Source: Amylostereum areolatum
Taxonomy: Eukaryota > Basidiomycota > Agaricomycetes > Russulales > Stereaceae
Assembly (NCBI GenBank): GCA_012932865.1
Contig: SAXG01000006.1
Location: 1-64,000 of the forward strand
Length of the DNA: 64,000 nt
Direction of reading: 5' to 3'
Below are positions 45,501 to 55,830 of this stretch, in pieces. A program made the translations under genes and the position numbers. The notes under the pieces are model-generated. The model made no database searches. It was not told the DNA's origin and was given only the letters and a program-made list of their open reading frames with translations. Position 1 is the stretch's first letter. Every line of letters begins with the position of its first letter.

Positions 45501-46972
45501 TTTGTGTTACATTAGGCTATTCACTACCGACTCACGCTTGATTCCAGGTCATAAAGTACGATGATGGCCCCCTTTCCGTACTTCAAGATGTTTCCGACAT
45601 ACGAGAGTACGTCGCCCAAAATTCCAGTGACGAAATTCGTCGTAGGCGCGAAATCCGCATGGCGTTGCGGGCGCTGGATGGCCAGAAGGTGTTTTGGCCG
45701 CACAGGTATATCAAGGTCAGTTTACACACGTATGCGAAGGGACGAAAACTAACCATGAAGCTAGACAAACGATAGCACTGCGTCTTGGTGTTGTCGCGGT
45801 ATGCGGTTCAAAGCCCAAACTTCTGTTGACTACGAATCGGGCGTTTTCAGTATCAAGCGCAAAGGATATCTCGTCTGGAAGGATCTGGAACTCGGCAGTG
45901 GCTTTGGTGTCACTATCACATACGCCAAAGGCATTCGAGCAGATGGTGATCTCATTGGGCTTACCGACGACTACGACTTGACGGACAAACTTGCCCGATT
46001 CTTTGCTCTGAATCGTGGCACGATCCATAACCGTTTGCCTCGCATAACAACCATCCTGGACGAGTACCGCCAACATTACAAAGACGACTTCGTGCACAAG
46101 ACCAGTGTGCTCACCTATCGGTTTCTATCCCACGTATACGACCACCCGAGGGACCCAGAGACCCTTGCTCAGAGCTCTATCGAGTTTGAACGTGACTTGA
46201 GGGTCAGAGCGCTCATGGTAGGAAGTGAACGGGTTTTCAAGATCTCGTACGAACGGATGGTAGCTGTTTCAACATCCGAAGTGGCAACGTGGTGGTACAT
46301 CTTCTGGGTACGTTTCTCATCTTTGTATTCAAGCGTTGTGGTTGAACGGGCCTCGTAGGACGACTTCTGGCGTCGGAACCACGACACAATTTCTGGTCTC
46401 AAAGTGCATGCGACGGATTTCGATCCTCACTACCCTACCTCGATCGCCTACACGCCTCTTCCTCGTCCAGCCCTGGAAAACTTCCTCATACAACGAGGAT
46501 TGTTGAATAACGCCGTAAAGTGGGGTGACTTCCTGCACCACGGCATCCTGAACAAGATATATATCCGTCTTTTCGACATTGTTTTCCATGGGTCATCGAA
46601 GGTATGTCCACTGCCTCACATTCATTTATACATGCTTTAACAGGCCGACCCTAGGCGAATATTTTCCATGTTGGATACAATCACTCCGAGGTTGACATGG
46701 AAGAAATCGACGTCGAAACTCAGGCTCGTCCTTCGACTTTGGGGACGGGCAATGGCACTGACCACGACGACTCATACATACGTGCGCGACCAAACTTCCG
46801 ATGGGAGGGAATCCTCAACGACCCGCTGACCAAGGGTCCAAAGGGGAGGAAGAAATGGCTGGTGAAGATGGGTGCTTGGTTAGGGCTTACACCACTGTGG
46901 AGGTCAGGAATTCCGTCGCCGGGGGTCGCATTGGATGTACGGTTGGAAAACGGGAAATATGTACTTTTATAG
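42597..46972 (+). CDS. Large multi-pass membrane protein of unknown function
   Basis: A soluble, Ser/Pro-rich N-terminal region of about 210 residues (starting MSHRPVKDLAELFGGRSQ) leads into many hydrophobic segments: SILGSLVGIALGITGSSALA, TVVFMLIFMTLAGILLFLFH, WSIVIATFLLTIIYLPLSTM, INFGPLIVIMAVMILAGVSI, LSKLSALLIIAVIDPNNCLF, VRQIILLVATLAFFTSQCIY and VLTSLVALLVTLDIPGQSVI. A soluble C-terminal part of some 500 residues follows (GPDYAWFRHILDDIQSHYVG, KTNDSTASW, KRKGYLVWKDLELGSGFGVT). I do not recognise a domain; the total exceeds 1,000 residues. The exon chain near 44700-45000 is the least certain part, and two adjacent genes remain possible. It ends 47 bases from the end of the convergent RRP36 gene. 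Confidence 0.7.
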
Positions 46973-47019
46973 GACAACCGTTTCACGACTTGTCGCACCG
47001 ATCAACGAGGATGAGCGTA

Positions 47020-48450
47020 TCATTCGACTTTCCTCCGTTTATTATTTCTGTGTACGCCACCGTCGCCACCGTCACCATTGCTGAATCGCCTTTTCGACGA
47101 CCCAGAGTCGTCCGTGCCATTTGGCCTGGCGAAAGGCCTGGATTTTGTTTCCTTTTGACTGATTTTCTTCTGCCTCTTCTCGATGGCCTTTTTCACCGCT
47201 TTCCTACCTCCTTCCGCTGCCATGGCGTCATACCTTGCCTTGAGCAATAGACTCTTTTTCTCCGCTGAAAATATTCGGTCAGGTCTCCAAGATACAGCAA
47301 GATACAGCAAGAGTAAGGTGTCACTCACCATTTTTCATGTAATAAGCGCCTTTCCCTTGCTTCCTCTTCTCACGTTCTTCCCGAGAAACCTGGCTCAAGG
47401 CCTCCTGTTCTATCTTTTCTCGTTTATCCCTATTGACAGAGCTTTCCGCTCTTTTCACGGCACGTTCCAAGCGCTCAACCTCCTGTTCTCGCTCTGGTCG
47501 TAGGTCTTTAGGGGACGACGACAAGAGCTTCCGAGCACGTTTGAGGTTGTCACGAAGAGTTTTCATTTCGTCCTTGTGGAGATCCGCTATGAAACCGTAC
47601 CGTTCGCGAAACCGTTTGGCATCAAAGTCGCCGGACATAGGTAGGAAACGAGGATCGCGAACTTCCTAAAACCCACGGGGACCAGTGAGAAAGTGCATTA
47701 TTACGAGGAGGTAAAACGCACCATTTTTGGCACTTCCACGATAGTCCGGCGACGAGAGACAGGTCTTTTGGAAGTGACTTCGGTCGGTCTGACATAAAGA
47801 CCTTCAGCCAAGAGATGGGAGAGATTTTATGGAGGGGCGTACGCGTGCTTGCTCGACCGCTTCGTAAGTATCTTCTTTGGTTTCGGCACAACTTCGTTGC
47901 TACCTGTTGCATAACTTGTTTCTTGCTTATTAGGGGTAGCCTCCCCTTGTGTGATAGAGCCTTCCGAATCTGAAGCATCATCTGAATCGCTGTCGACAGT
48001 GGTAGCGGCGAGAGCGCGTCGGGCTTTCCTCAATGCGCCAAAGGGGAGGGACTGCAAACCTGTTAGATGCCCGTGTAAACAAAGATTCGCCACGCGTGCA
48101 GAGCTGTCCTACCGTCTTCCAAGCTTTTCTGAAGACATGTGAGTGAGAGCAGCTTTCGGAAAGTGGAAGGAGGTACTTACGACATCTTGAAGACGTCCGT
48201 CGTCCTCTTCGCCTTCGCTCTGGTCTGATTCGTCCAGATCGTCTTCATCCAGCCATTGTGCTACACGAGGAGCATCGACGTCTTCCTCATCGTCGGTGCC
48301 GACGTCCGAGTGGGGTTGACTGCTTGAACTGCCGGAAGATTCTCCTGAGTGGTGGTCATGGGAAGGATGTGGCTGGGACAGGGTTTCGGGTGAAGATGGA
48401 CTGGATGCTGAGGGGCCGTTTCGGGAGGCAGATTGAGGTCGTCGAGGCAT
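47020..48450 (-). CDS. RRP36: RRP36, rRNA processing protein
   Basis: The N-terminal half is acidic and Ser-rich (DEDDLDESDQSEGEEDDGRL). The conserved C-terminal domain follows: LPFGALRKARRALA, KRPVSRRRTIVEVPKMEVRD with PRFLPMSGDFDAKRFRERY, FIADLHKDEMKTLRDNLKRA, then a basic coiled coil and KSLLLKARYDAMAAEGGRKA ending in RRKVE. These are the defining motifs of RRP36, which is needed early in 18S rRNA maturation in the nucleolus. Four introns interrupt the gene. It faces the CorA-family gene across 211 bases. Confidence 0.93.
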
Positions 48451-48661
48451 GATGGCAATGGCAAAAGGGAGGGTAATAGCTTTGGATCGGAGATGTAGGG
48501 TCCACGACGGTGACGAAGGTCCACGGAGCGGCGGACCTTGATTTCCTGTAAGGAGAAGGTCGGGGGTGACGCTCGTTCATTCTTTCTGGTTTTCGTTCAT
48601 GGCACGCTAAGCACTCTTCGCCGTATTGCCTCCCTCAAGGCAATACCACCATTCGCTCTCA

Positions 48662-51028
48662 ATGGAGCACTCCGTCTCCTTCGCCGACCCCACTCATCCC
48701 CTCCAGCACCATCAGAATCTGGACGATGACCTCGACCTCGACATCTACCGCGGCGATCCCCCACCGCATAGGATCCACAGATCCGAGTCCGTTTCCTCCT
48801 CTTCCTCCTCTTCCTCCAGCTCCTCCTCTGGCTCTTTTCTCGGCGGTGGTCGTATCGGTGCCATAGCTGCCGTCGTCGAACGTGCGATCACTCGCTGGGC
48901 CAGAGCAAACGGTTCGACTTCCTCCCTGGACTCCTCCTCCGATTCCTCCTCTTCTCGCTCCTCCTTTCGCACCGCGAACAAGTCAACTCGGACCAAACGA
49001 AGAAGCCGACGCCCGGCCATCGCGGACGTCCACAGGGTTCGGTCTGAGCGCGACATCGCCGCACGCATCAAGGCTCGAGAAGAACGACTGCACATCCCTC
49101 GAGAGTTCGCCCTCTACCTTCCCCCTCCCCTAACACCAGATGCAAGGTCTTCTACCCGAGACCAATGTCTTCTCCGCACGGACCACCTCAACTTTGTTGT
49201 TTCCAGTCTAGAAGCAACCCTCAGAAAGACTTCCAAGTCCAGGCGGCCTCGGCGACGCTCACGCGCTCCCAAGGATGCCCTCTCTGACGACACCGTAACA
49301 TCGGCACCGCTTCCTCACCAGGACTACATGACCCCGGATCAAGGACATCGCGATCCATCTCTTCTTGAACCAACCAGGTATTCGCAGGGGACGGAAAGAC
49401 AAGCACCGCGAGTCCCCTGTCAGCTTACCTATGGAAATGTCTATCTCTGAGCCTTCCAAGGCTGTGCGGGCGTGGTGGTTGGACGTGGCCGAGCCCCACA
49501 TGGGATGATATGCGTGCCATTGGGAAGGTACGTCGCTCGATCGGGACTCTGTAGTTGTTTGTTCATAATCTTCATGCAGCTACTACACCTACACCCTTTG
49601 ACTCTGGAAGATATACTTCAGCAGGAAACTCGAGAGAAACTCGAACTCTTCCCTAAGCTTGGTTATTATTTCATCGTCTTCCGTGCCATGAAGTCTTCCG
49701 CTCGCGACGACGGATTTACCATCGCGAGCACCACCGCAACGAATCTGCCCTCCAGTGAGACCATAATCGACGAAATATACGTCTATCTAGTTGTCTTTAG
49801 GGATGGTATATGCACAGTACGCACGAGAATCCTGTCCTCATCGTTCATAGATCTGAACCCTCCCCACAGTTTCACTTCACGGATATCTCTGAACATATGG
49901 ACCACGTTTCGAAACAAGATCTACGATATGGATAAGGTCATCAATATGTCTTCTGGTGTGTCGGGAACTACTCCTACTGGATCATATACTGATCAGCAAA
50001 GTTAGCCTGGATCGCTCACGGTGTTTTGGATTCCATTGTTGATGCCTTTTTCCCTGTCCTTGAGCAGATTGAGAACGAAGTGGCGGCCCTGGACAAAATC
50101 GTTTTTTCTGACAGTGCCAACGACTTCTCCTCGTCGCAAGAGAGTACACTCTGTCGTGATTCTGCTTCGTCTTCCACAAGATTATCGGAAAATGACAAAC
50201 TTGTCCCCCTGGAATCTCCAGGTGAAAAGCGTGGTTTGTGGCCGGACATCGCTATAGTCAAGGCATCCAGGTCGAAATTCGCAATTCCGGCACCATCACT
50301 CGCTACACTGTCTCGTGGATGCCGGAGAGCCTTCTCGTCATTTGCATCGTGGTTTGCACGGAGCAAACCAAAACCTTCCAACCAAACTGCACAGAACTTA
50401 CGCCGTATGGCGCGTACGCGTCGGCTTGTCACTTCGGTCGCCCGTGTCCTGTCCACGAAGTCTGAGGTGATTGCGCGCCTGCGCAAGCGTCTCCTCACAC
50501 CAGGAGAGCAGACGACCGCTGTTGGGAGAGACGACATAGAGGTTGCCATGTACCTGGGCGATGTTCAGGGTTCGTCGCCGGGTTTTTGCACGCTTTGAGC
50601 GTGATCATAATGGTATCAGGACTTTCTCAGACCACATTCTCACATTGCAACAATCTCTGGCGCACTACGAACGAATGCTCAGTCACTCCCACCCAACCTA
50701 CCTACAACATCTACGGGTGATTGTTTCACAAGGTCGATCCAGCAGCGATAAATCCATCTTGGCACTCACGATCGTGACGATCGGCGTCTTACCGCTGCAA
50801 ACCTTCATAGGTACGTCTTTCTACGCTCAACGTAACAACGGGGGGTCTGATTATACAATAGGTGCCTTCTCCATGAACGTCGTAATCCCTGCGAACGACC
50901 TCGAGGGTAATCAATACTATGTCTTCGGCATCGTCGTCGTTGGTTGTGTCTCAATTATGTGCGCATACTCGTTTCTAGTCCGATCCTGGTGGCGTAAAGC
51001 AAAGAGAAGGCGAGGCGTTGTTCTCTGA
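48662..51028 (+). CDS. CorA-family (ALR/MNR-like) magnesium transporter
   Basis: A long Ser- and Arg-rich N-terminus includes a run of about 17 Ser residues near 40-60. The CorA core begins at VRAWWLDVAEPTWDDMRAIG and LLHLHPLTLEDILQQETREK, continues with LFPKLGYYFIVFRAM and DEIYVYLVVFRDGICTFHF, and ends in two membrane segments (ILALTIVTIGVLPLQTFIG and YYVFGIVVVGCVSIMCAYSF). The ion-selectivity signature normally G-M-N after the first segment reads GAFSMNVVIP, i.e. the S-M-N variant. The protein would move Mg2+ or related ions across the plasma or vacuolar membrane. A 46-base intron (donor GTATTC at about 49379) joins LLEPTS to LPMEMSI. Confidence 0.85.
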
Positions 51029-51850
51029 GCCTCTGACCGGATGTTGGAGCCACAGGTATGGTGGTATCAGTTTGTAGGTATCCCTTCCGCAGTACTATTT
51101 CGTTTCCTATGCTCTGGGTCGGTCGTAGGTCCTCGCTATTCGCGCGTTGTATCGGACTAATAGGATACCATTTTCCCTTCTTGCTCGACGGCGGCTCGTT
51201 TGGGTTCGTTCCCTGGCAACTATTACATCTGAGAACCTGTTTTCACCGCCAGGCTCCGCGGCGATCGATTGGACAACCTTTCATCTGAGGACTCAAACCA
51301 ACGTCAAGCGCGTCGATCCCTCCTTGTAAGTGGTCACGCTCCTCACAGTGATATGCGAAGTGGGGCCAACGCGAAACATGTGGAGTTTCACGAGCGTTAT
51401 GTCCCTACCATAGCGGGTAAACCTGATCCCTAGTCAAATTGACACCGCGATGGCGTCTCGCTCGCGATTCAGAAGCAGTTGTGGGGTAGTTTGTGTCGTC
51501 GAGAGAAGCGATGTGGTCGTCAGGGAAGAAACCCATCGGCCAGCGGTTGGCACTGTGGCAGCACCTGCTCCACAAAGAAGCACAAAGCACATCATCCGTT
51601 TTTTCCTACTTTCTTCCGTCCTCCGGAACCCGCTCCGCTGTGGAGCTCTCCCTGAGCCGAGGGCCCTCTGCGGTTCGTCTATAAAACCAGCTGTCCTTCG
51701 TCGGGGGACATCATCAATCTCTTGATTTTGCGTCTGTTGTATCTCCTCGCGCCCCCACCCGCTCACCACACTCTCTAGTTGTCGATTCCGGAATCGACAC
51801 TTGTCCACTCTTTGTATACACCACTCTCTCCAGAGCCTCCACCTCCCACC
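51029..51850. promoter_or_regulatory. Promoter region of the secreted PVV-repeat gene
   Basis: The 822 bases hold the CorA 3' end and the upstream region of the secreted protein. TATAAAA lies at 51680-51686, 165 bases before the start codon, followed by a pyrimidine-rich leader (CTCCCACC just before ATG). This is the clearest TATA box of the window and suggests strong, regulated expression. No other gene is evident. Confidence 0.55.
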
Positions 51851-53072
51851 ATGTTTTCTCGTGCCGCAAACGTCCTTGCGCTCCTTGCGCTCTCTTCGCA
51901 GGTCATCGCTCTGCCTACACCTGTGAGTTCCTTTTGTTATCTCGCGTTCATTCATCCTACTAAGTTCGTGCATAGCACATGCACGCTCGCCAAGACGGCG
52001 TTTCTAACCTTCTCGGAGACGTTGTTGGCACTGTCGGTCAAGTGGCCGGCCCCATTATTTCCACCGTTGAGGGTGTCGTCGCCCCCGTAGGTCCCTGTAA
52101 CTCCGTGTCGTCAGATGTGTAGCTCTGACAAGCCTTCCATCTGTTTTTTTGAAGGTGGTCAACACCGTTGACCAAGTTACTGGTCTCCGTCGCCGTCAGC
52201 TCGACGATGTGACAAACCTTGCCGGTGGCCTCGTTGATACTGTCGGTAACGTTGTTGGTGGCGTCGTCAACACCGTTGAGGGCGTGAGTGTCTCCTGTTA
52301 AACAATTTGATATAAATCTGACATACCTCCATAGACTGTTAGCGGTGTTACTGGCGGTCTCCTCGGCCGCCAGGATCTTTCTGGCGCTGTCAGCGCCGTC
52401 AACAATGTCGTCAAGGGTGTCACTGACACCGTTGAGGGTGTCGCATCTCCTGTTGTGAACGCCGTTGAGGGTGCTGCTGCACCTGTTGTGAGCACCGTCG
52501 GCGGTGTTGTCGCACCCGTTGTGAGCACCGTCGAGGGTGTCGCCGCACCCGTTGTGAACGCTGTCGAGGGTGCTGCTGCTCCTGTCAGTCTCTATCAGTT
52601 GCTTGTCGAGACAGTTCGCTAATCCCATGTGGACGTCCAGGTCCTTGGTGCCGCTGGACTACGCCGCCAGACCGACGCTGTTACTGGCCTCGTCGATGGT
52701 GTCGTCAGCACCGCCGGCCAGGTTGTCGGCGGTGTTGTGAACACTGCTGAGGGTGTTGTTGGCAACGTCGTTGGCGCTGTTGTCCGCCGCGAAGACGCTC
52801 CTGCCCCCGCCTCTCTTCCCCCCACTTCCGCCATCCCGACGGCAGCTGTTGCTGCATCCGCTACCCCCTCTGCGGCGGCGGCGAATCCCCTTGGCGCCGT
52901 TGGAAACGTTGTTGGTGGCGTCGTCAGCACTGTTGAGGGCGTCCTCCAGCCCGTCGTCAGCACCGTCGAGGGTGTTGCTGGTCCCGTAAGTCTCCTATCG
53001 TTGTAGTACCCTCATGGTTAGCTTACGCGAGTGTAGGTTATTGGCGCCATTGGTCTCCGTCGTGAGAACTGA
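51851..53072 (+). CDS. Secreted repeat protein with paired-arginine punctuation
   Basis: The signal peptide is MFSRAANVLALLALSSQVIA. Six exons with phase-0 joins encode a protein made almost wholly of degenerate Val/Thr/Gly repeats: STVEGVVAP, NTVDQVTG, NTVEG, then ASPVVNAVEGAAAPVVSTVG and further copies of PVVSTVEGV. Each module begins near a basic pair followed by an acidic or polar residue: LRRRQLDD, LLGRQDLS, LRRQTDAV, VRREDAP, LRREN. The RR pairs are possible Kex2 sites. Introns often begin right at a Pro-Val boundary of the repeat. An Ala/Pro-rich spacer near residue 310 precedes the last module. Extracellular location is likely; function is unknown, and a wall or surface-coating role would be guesswork. 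Confidence 0.8.
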
Positions 53073-53729
53073 GCGTATCCTCTTGACCTCGGTTTCGTAG
53101 TTCTCGTCCTCTTCGCATTGTACCAATTAAGTAGTACTATACCCCGCACTTCGCTTTTTCAACACAACACGCACGTTTTCTCCCCTTGACCGGCTTCAAA
53201 CACCTGTATGAGCCGTAAGCAATAATATGAGTTTCTTCAAGGATGTCTATGATTGATAAGATTGCTCATACAGTAGCTCTTTGTTCTGCCTGCATGTTGG
53301 AGTGGCCTACGGGTTCTGGCAGACTCGGCTGATCTTGGCCGATTCTTTTGTTATATGTACCTAAGCTTGGGAGAGAAACCCTTCGGCAAAGGCCCAGCGT
53401 TAGATGTAGCACGGCGGGGGGGGGGGGGGGGGGGGCTGTTCCGCATTTCTACTTCCGCGTCCGTTCGAAAAGCTTGGTATGGTTCATTTCGTATTTACAG
53501 GTGAGGATTGTCGAGTTGTCGGTACGACGAGAGTGCAGATCCTTTATAATGATACATAACGAAAGCGTCACGACGTGTATGCGGGACATTTGCCGAATCG
53601 ATGCGGCGACTAGGGAGCATCAGTGTCCTGCGCCTTTAAGTAGACGTTACATTATCTTGGGCAGCTATGCGGGTTTGTGTAGTTTCGCGTAAGGCAAGCG
53701 CATTATAAGGCTAAGAAGGGTGGTGGTGC
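53073..53729. other. Intergenic gap with a guanine homopolymer
   Basis: The 657 bases lie between the ends of two convergent genes. They contain the G20 tract and a tract rich in TTATAATG-like sequence near 53544, but no recognisable gene. A frame at 53348-53692 crosses the G tract and is not supported. Confidence 0.5.
53416..53435 (+). repeat. Poly-G tract, 20 bases
   Basis: Twenty consecutive G residues follow ACGGC. Such a tract can form a G-quadruplex and is prone to length error in sequencing, so its exact length is uncertain. Confidence 0.9.
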
Positions 53730-55440
53730 TCAACTGAGGACTTGTCCGTCCCTCTTGCCATCAGCAGCGACCACGACGCGTTTGGTTTCTTCCAATACAG
53801 CATGGACTGCAAGAGAGAACGTCAGCGACGTAGAAAGCTCACGAACACCGCCTTACGAACCCTTTTCTCTGTACGAGCCCTCCTTTTCTTGTAGACGTTC
53901 AAAGCTCGCCGTGATCTTTTCCTCGTGGTCACGCAGAGCACGTTCTTCAAGGTGCAGACGCTCCGTTTCTAGGCGAAGTCGTTCGAGTGCACTAGCGACA
54001 TTCTCACGCACGAGCTTGACACCGATGATTTCTTCGTGGAACTTTTGTCTAGCCTGCTGTAATTCATCACCTATCACAGGCTTGTTAGCGGGCACAGCAC
54101 CTCAGATAACGCGTAAACGCACCTGCGACCTCGGCTGAGTACACGATGTGATCGAATTTCGTCATATGTTCCGACCAGTCGCGATCCATCGCCCACGAGA
54201 CAACCTTCTGCGACCCGTTCAAGCTAAATCGATTGGTGGTCTTCAAGTTGCTTCGGCGGCGGGGCATGGCAGGGCGTACAGGACCTCCTTCGACGTCGTC
54301 CACGTCTTCGATCGTGACGCCATGGATATCTTTAGGTGGCATGGTCGGTGCGACGGAGCTCAACTCGGACCCGAACCGCTCACCGGTGGGCATTGGGATG
54401 GGCATCTCGGTGACGGGATGAGGGATACCCATCTGCAGATCTGCAAACGCGTGGGGCGGATTGGCATCGGCAAAGGGGGGCTGGATATACCCACTTGGGG
54501 GGCGGTATGGGTGAGGAAGAGGGTCGGGTGAAATGACGTGTGGTCTTGCAGAATCGGTCTCCTCAAAGGCTGTGTGCTGTGGGCCGTACGGGTTGGGGAG
54601 CACATCCGGGTCGAAACGGGGCGACGCGGCAGGCAAATGAGAAGATTCGAGGATGGGGGTGTTGTCGGAACGTTCCTCGACCACAGGCGAGAGGTATGGA
54701 TTACGCGGGGGGAGGGAGGATGACATGCCAGGGACCGGGAGAGTGGGAGCGCGAGCGCGAGGTGCTTTGAGATGACATGGAGGCGCGACGCCTTGACGAA
54801 GCACCCGTTTTGGCGGAAGTTCTGGAAGCGGCGGGGGCACGAGCACTGGCAGAGGCGATACGACTAGTGCGGGGACTTGGTGTGTTCCCCGTGCGTGAAG
54901 CAGGTGTGCCCTGCACAGACGTCGTTCTGTAGCTGTCACCGGATGGCTTCCTCTTCATCTCCTTGGTGCTTCTTTCAGCACCATCGACATTCCTGAGCCA
55001 CCTTTCCATTTCCTTCAATCGAAAATCGGGAGGTGCGTTCATGACGCGAAACGCGGGTTTGGCCCCTCCAGGAGCCTCTGCAAAGCGTGAAATGCGATGA
55101 CATTTGCGGATCATACGGTCCTTGAGGTGACGTATTTCGAGGATGCGGTCCCAGGATGCGTTTGGACCCTTTGCGAGTTCAGCGTTCTCATGTCGAAGGA
55201 TTTGTGCATAGAGAGCGGCAGTGGACGGAGGAAGAAGAACCTACAGGGACAATACGAGGTCAAAATTTGGGTATATGGCAGGGAAGAAACGGGGCTTACT
55301 TTGAGTTCATTGGGAGTATCTGTGCACTGGAGATATCTCCATCCAGGCCTCGAATCAGTGTGGTACGGCTCGAGCTGACCTCTGACAGGACTGGGTGAGA
55401 AGTAGGATAGATTGGGCTGGTGGGAGGAAGAGGGTGCCAT
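53730..55440 (-). CDS. Unknown Pro/Ser-rich protein with C-terminal coiled coil
   Basis: From the ATG at 55440 (MAPSSSHQPNLSYFSPSP) the exons give RYLQCTDTPNELK, a helical stretch (ALYAQILRHENAELAKG, RDRILE-like WDRILEIRHLKDRM), a long low-complexity region rich in Ser, Pro and Arg (about residues 130-300), then VSWAMDRDWSEHMTKFDHIV. The C-terminus is a coiled coil: FHEEIIGVKLVRENVASALE, RLRLETERLHLEERALRDHE, KITASFERLQEKEG. I do not recognise the family. The head-to-head PEX16 gene offers no functional hint. Exon joins near 55250, 54080 and 53850 follow canonical splice sites. Confidence 0.65.
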
Positions 55441-55830
55441 GGGTGGAGAGCTAACCCGACAGCCGCCGATTTTTATGAGTGGTGGACGGTGATAGACGCA
55501 GCCTGCAACCTGCAGGCGTCGTTCAACAAGGTGAAGGGCTGGCCGGCCTCGTTGGAAGAAGGCGCGCGGCACGGTTGAACTATTGATGGGCCTTGTGGTG
55601 TTATGTACCCACAGGTCTTCCACTGCACGCGAACGCAAGGCGAAAGACCTCTGGTCTAATCATATTCACTCGGACGACTGCAGGACTGGCAACTGCAGGA
55701 CTGCAGGCTGGATCTGACACAGCGTTGAAACCGGTGTCTTCACAACCCGTGGAAGAAAAGCACGTGGCACGTGTCTAACCCCGCACTCAGTCGAGAGCTG
55801 GCCTGCCTCTGTCTCTCATCCTTCCTCTAT
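55441..55830. promoter_or_regulatory. Divergent promoter between the coiled-coil gene and PEX16
   Basis: The 390 bases separate outward-facing starts. They contain repeated CTGCAGG/CCTGCAG words (around 55500-55515 and 55676-55710, GACTGCAGGACTGGCAACTG with a second copy ACTGCAGGACTGCAGG) and CACGTGGCACGTG at 55759-55771, two overlapping E-box palindromes. No gene is evident. Confidence 0.5.

Noticed and set aside
51434..51973. 179-codon minus-strand frame upstream of the PVV-repeat gene
   Set aside because: It crosses the TATA box, leader and signal-peptide exon of the plus-strand gene and has a random-looking product.
52038..52963. Minus-strand repetitive frames opposite the PVV-repeat gene
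   Set aside because: They mirror the plus-strand repeats and cross its introns; no start context or secretion signal supports them.
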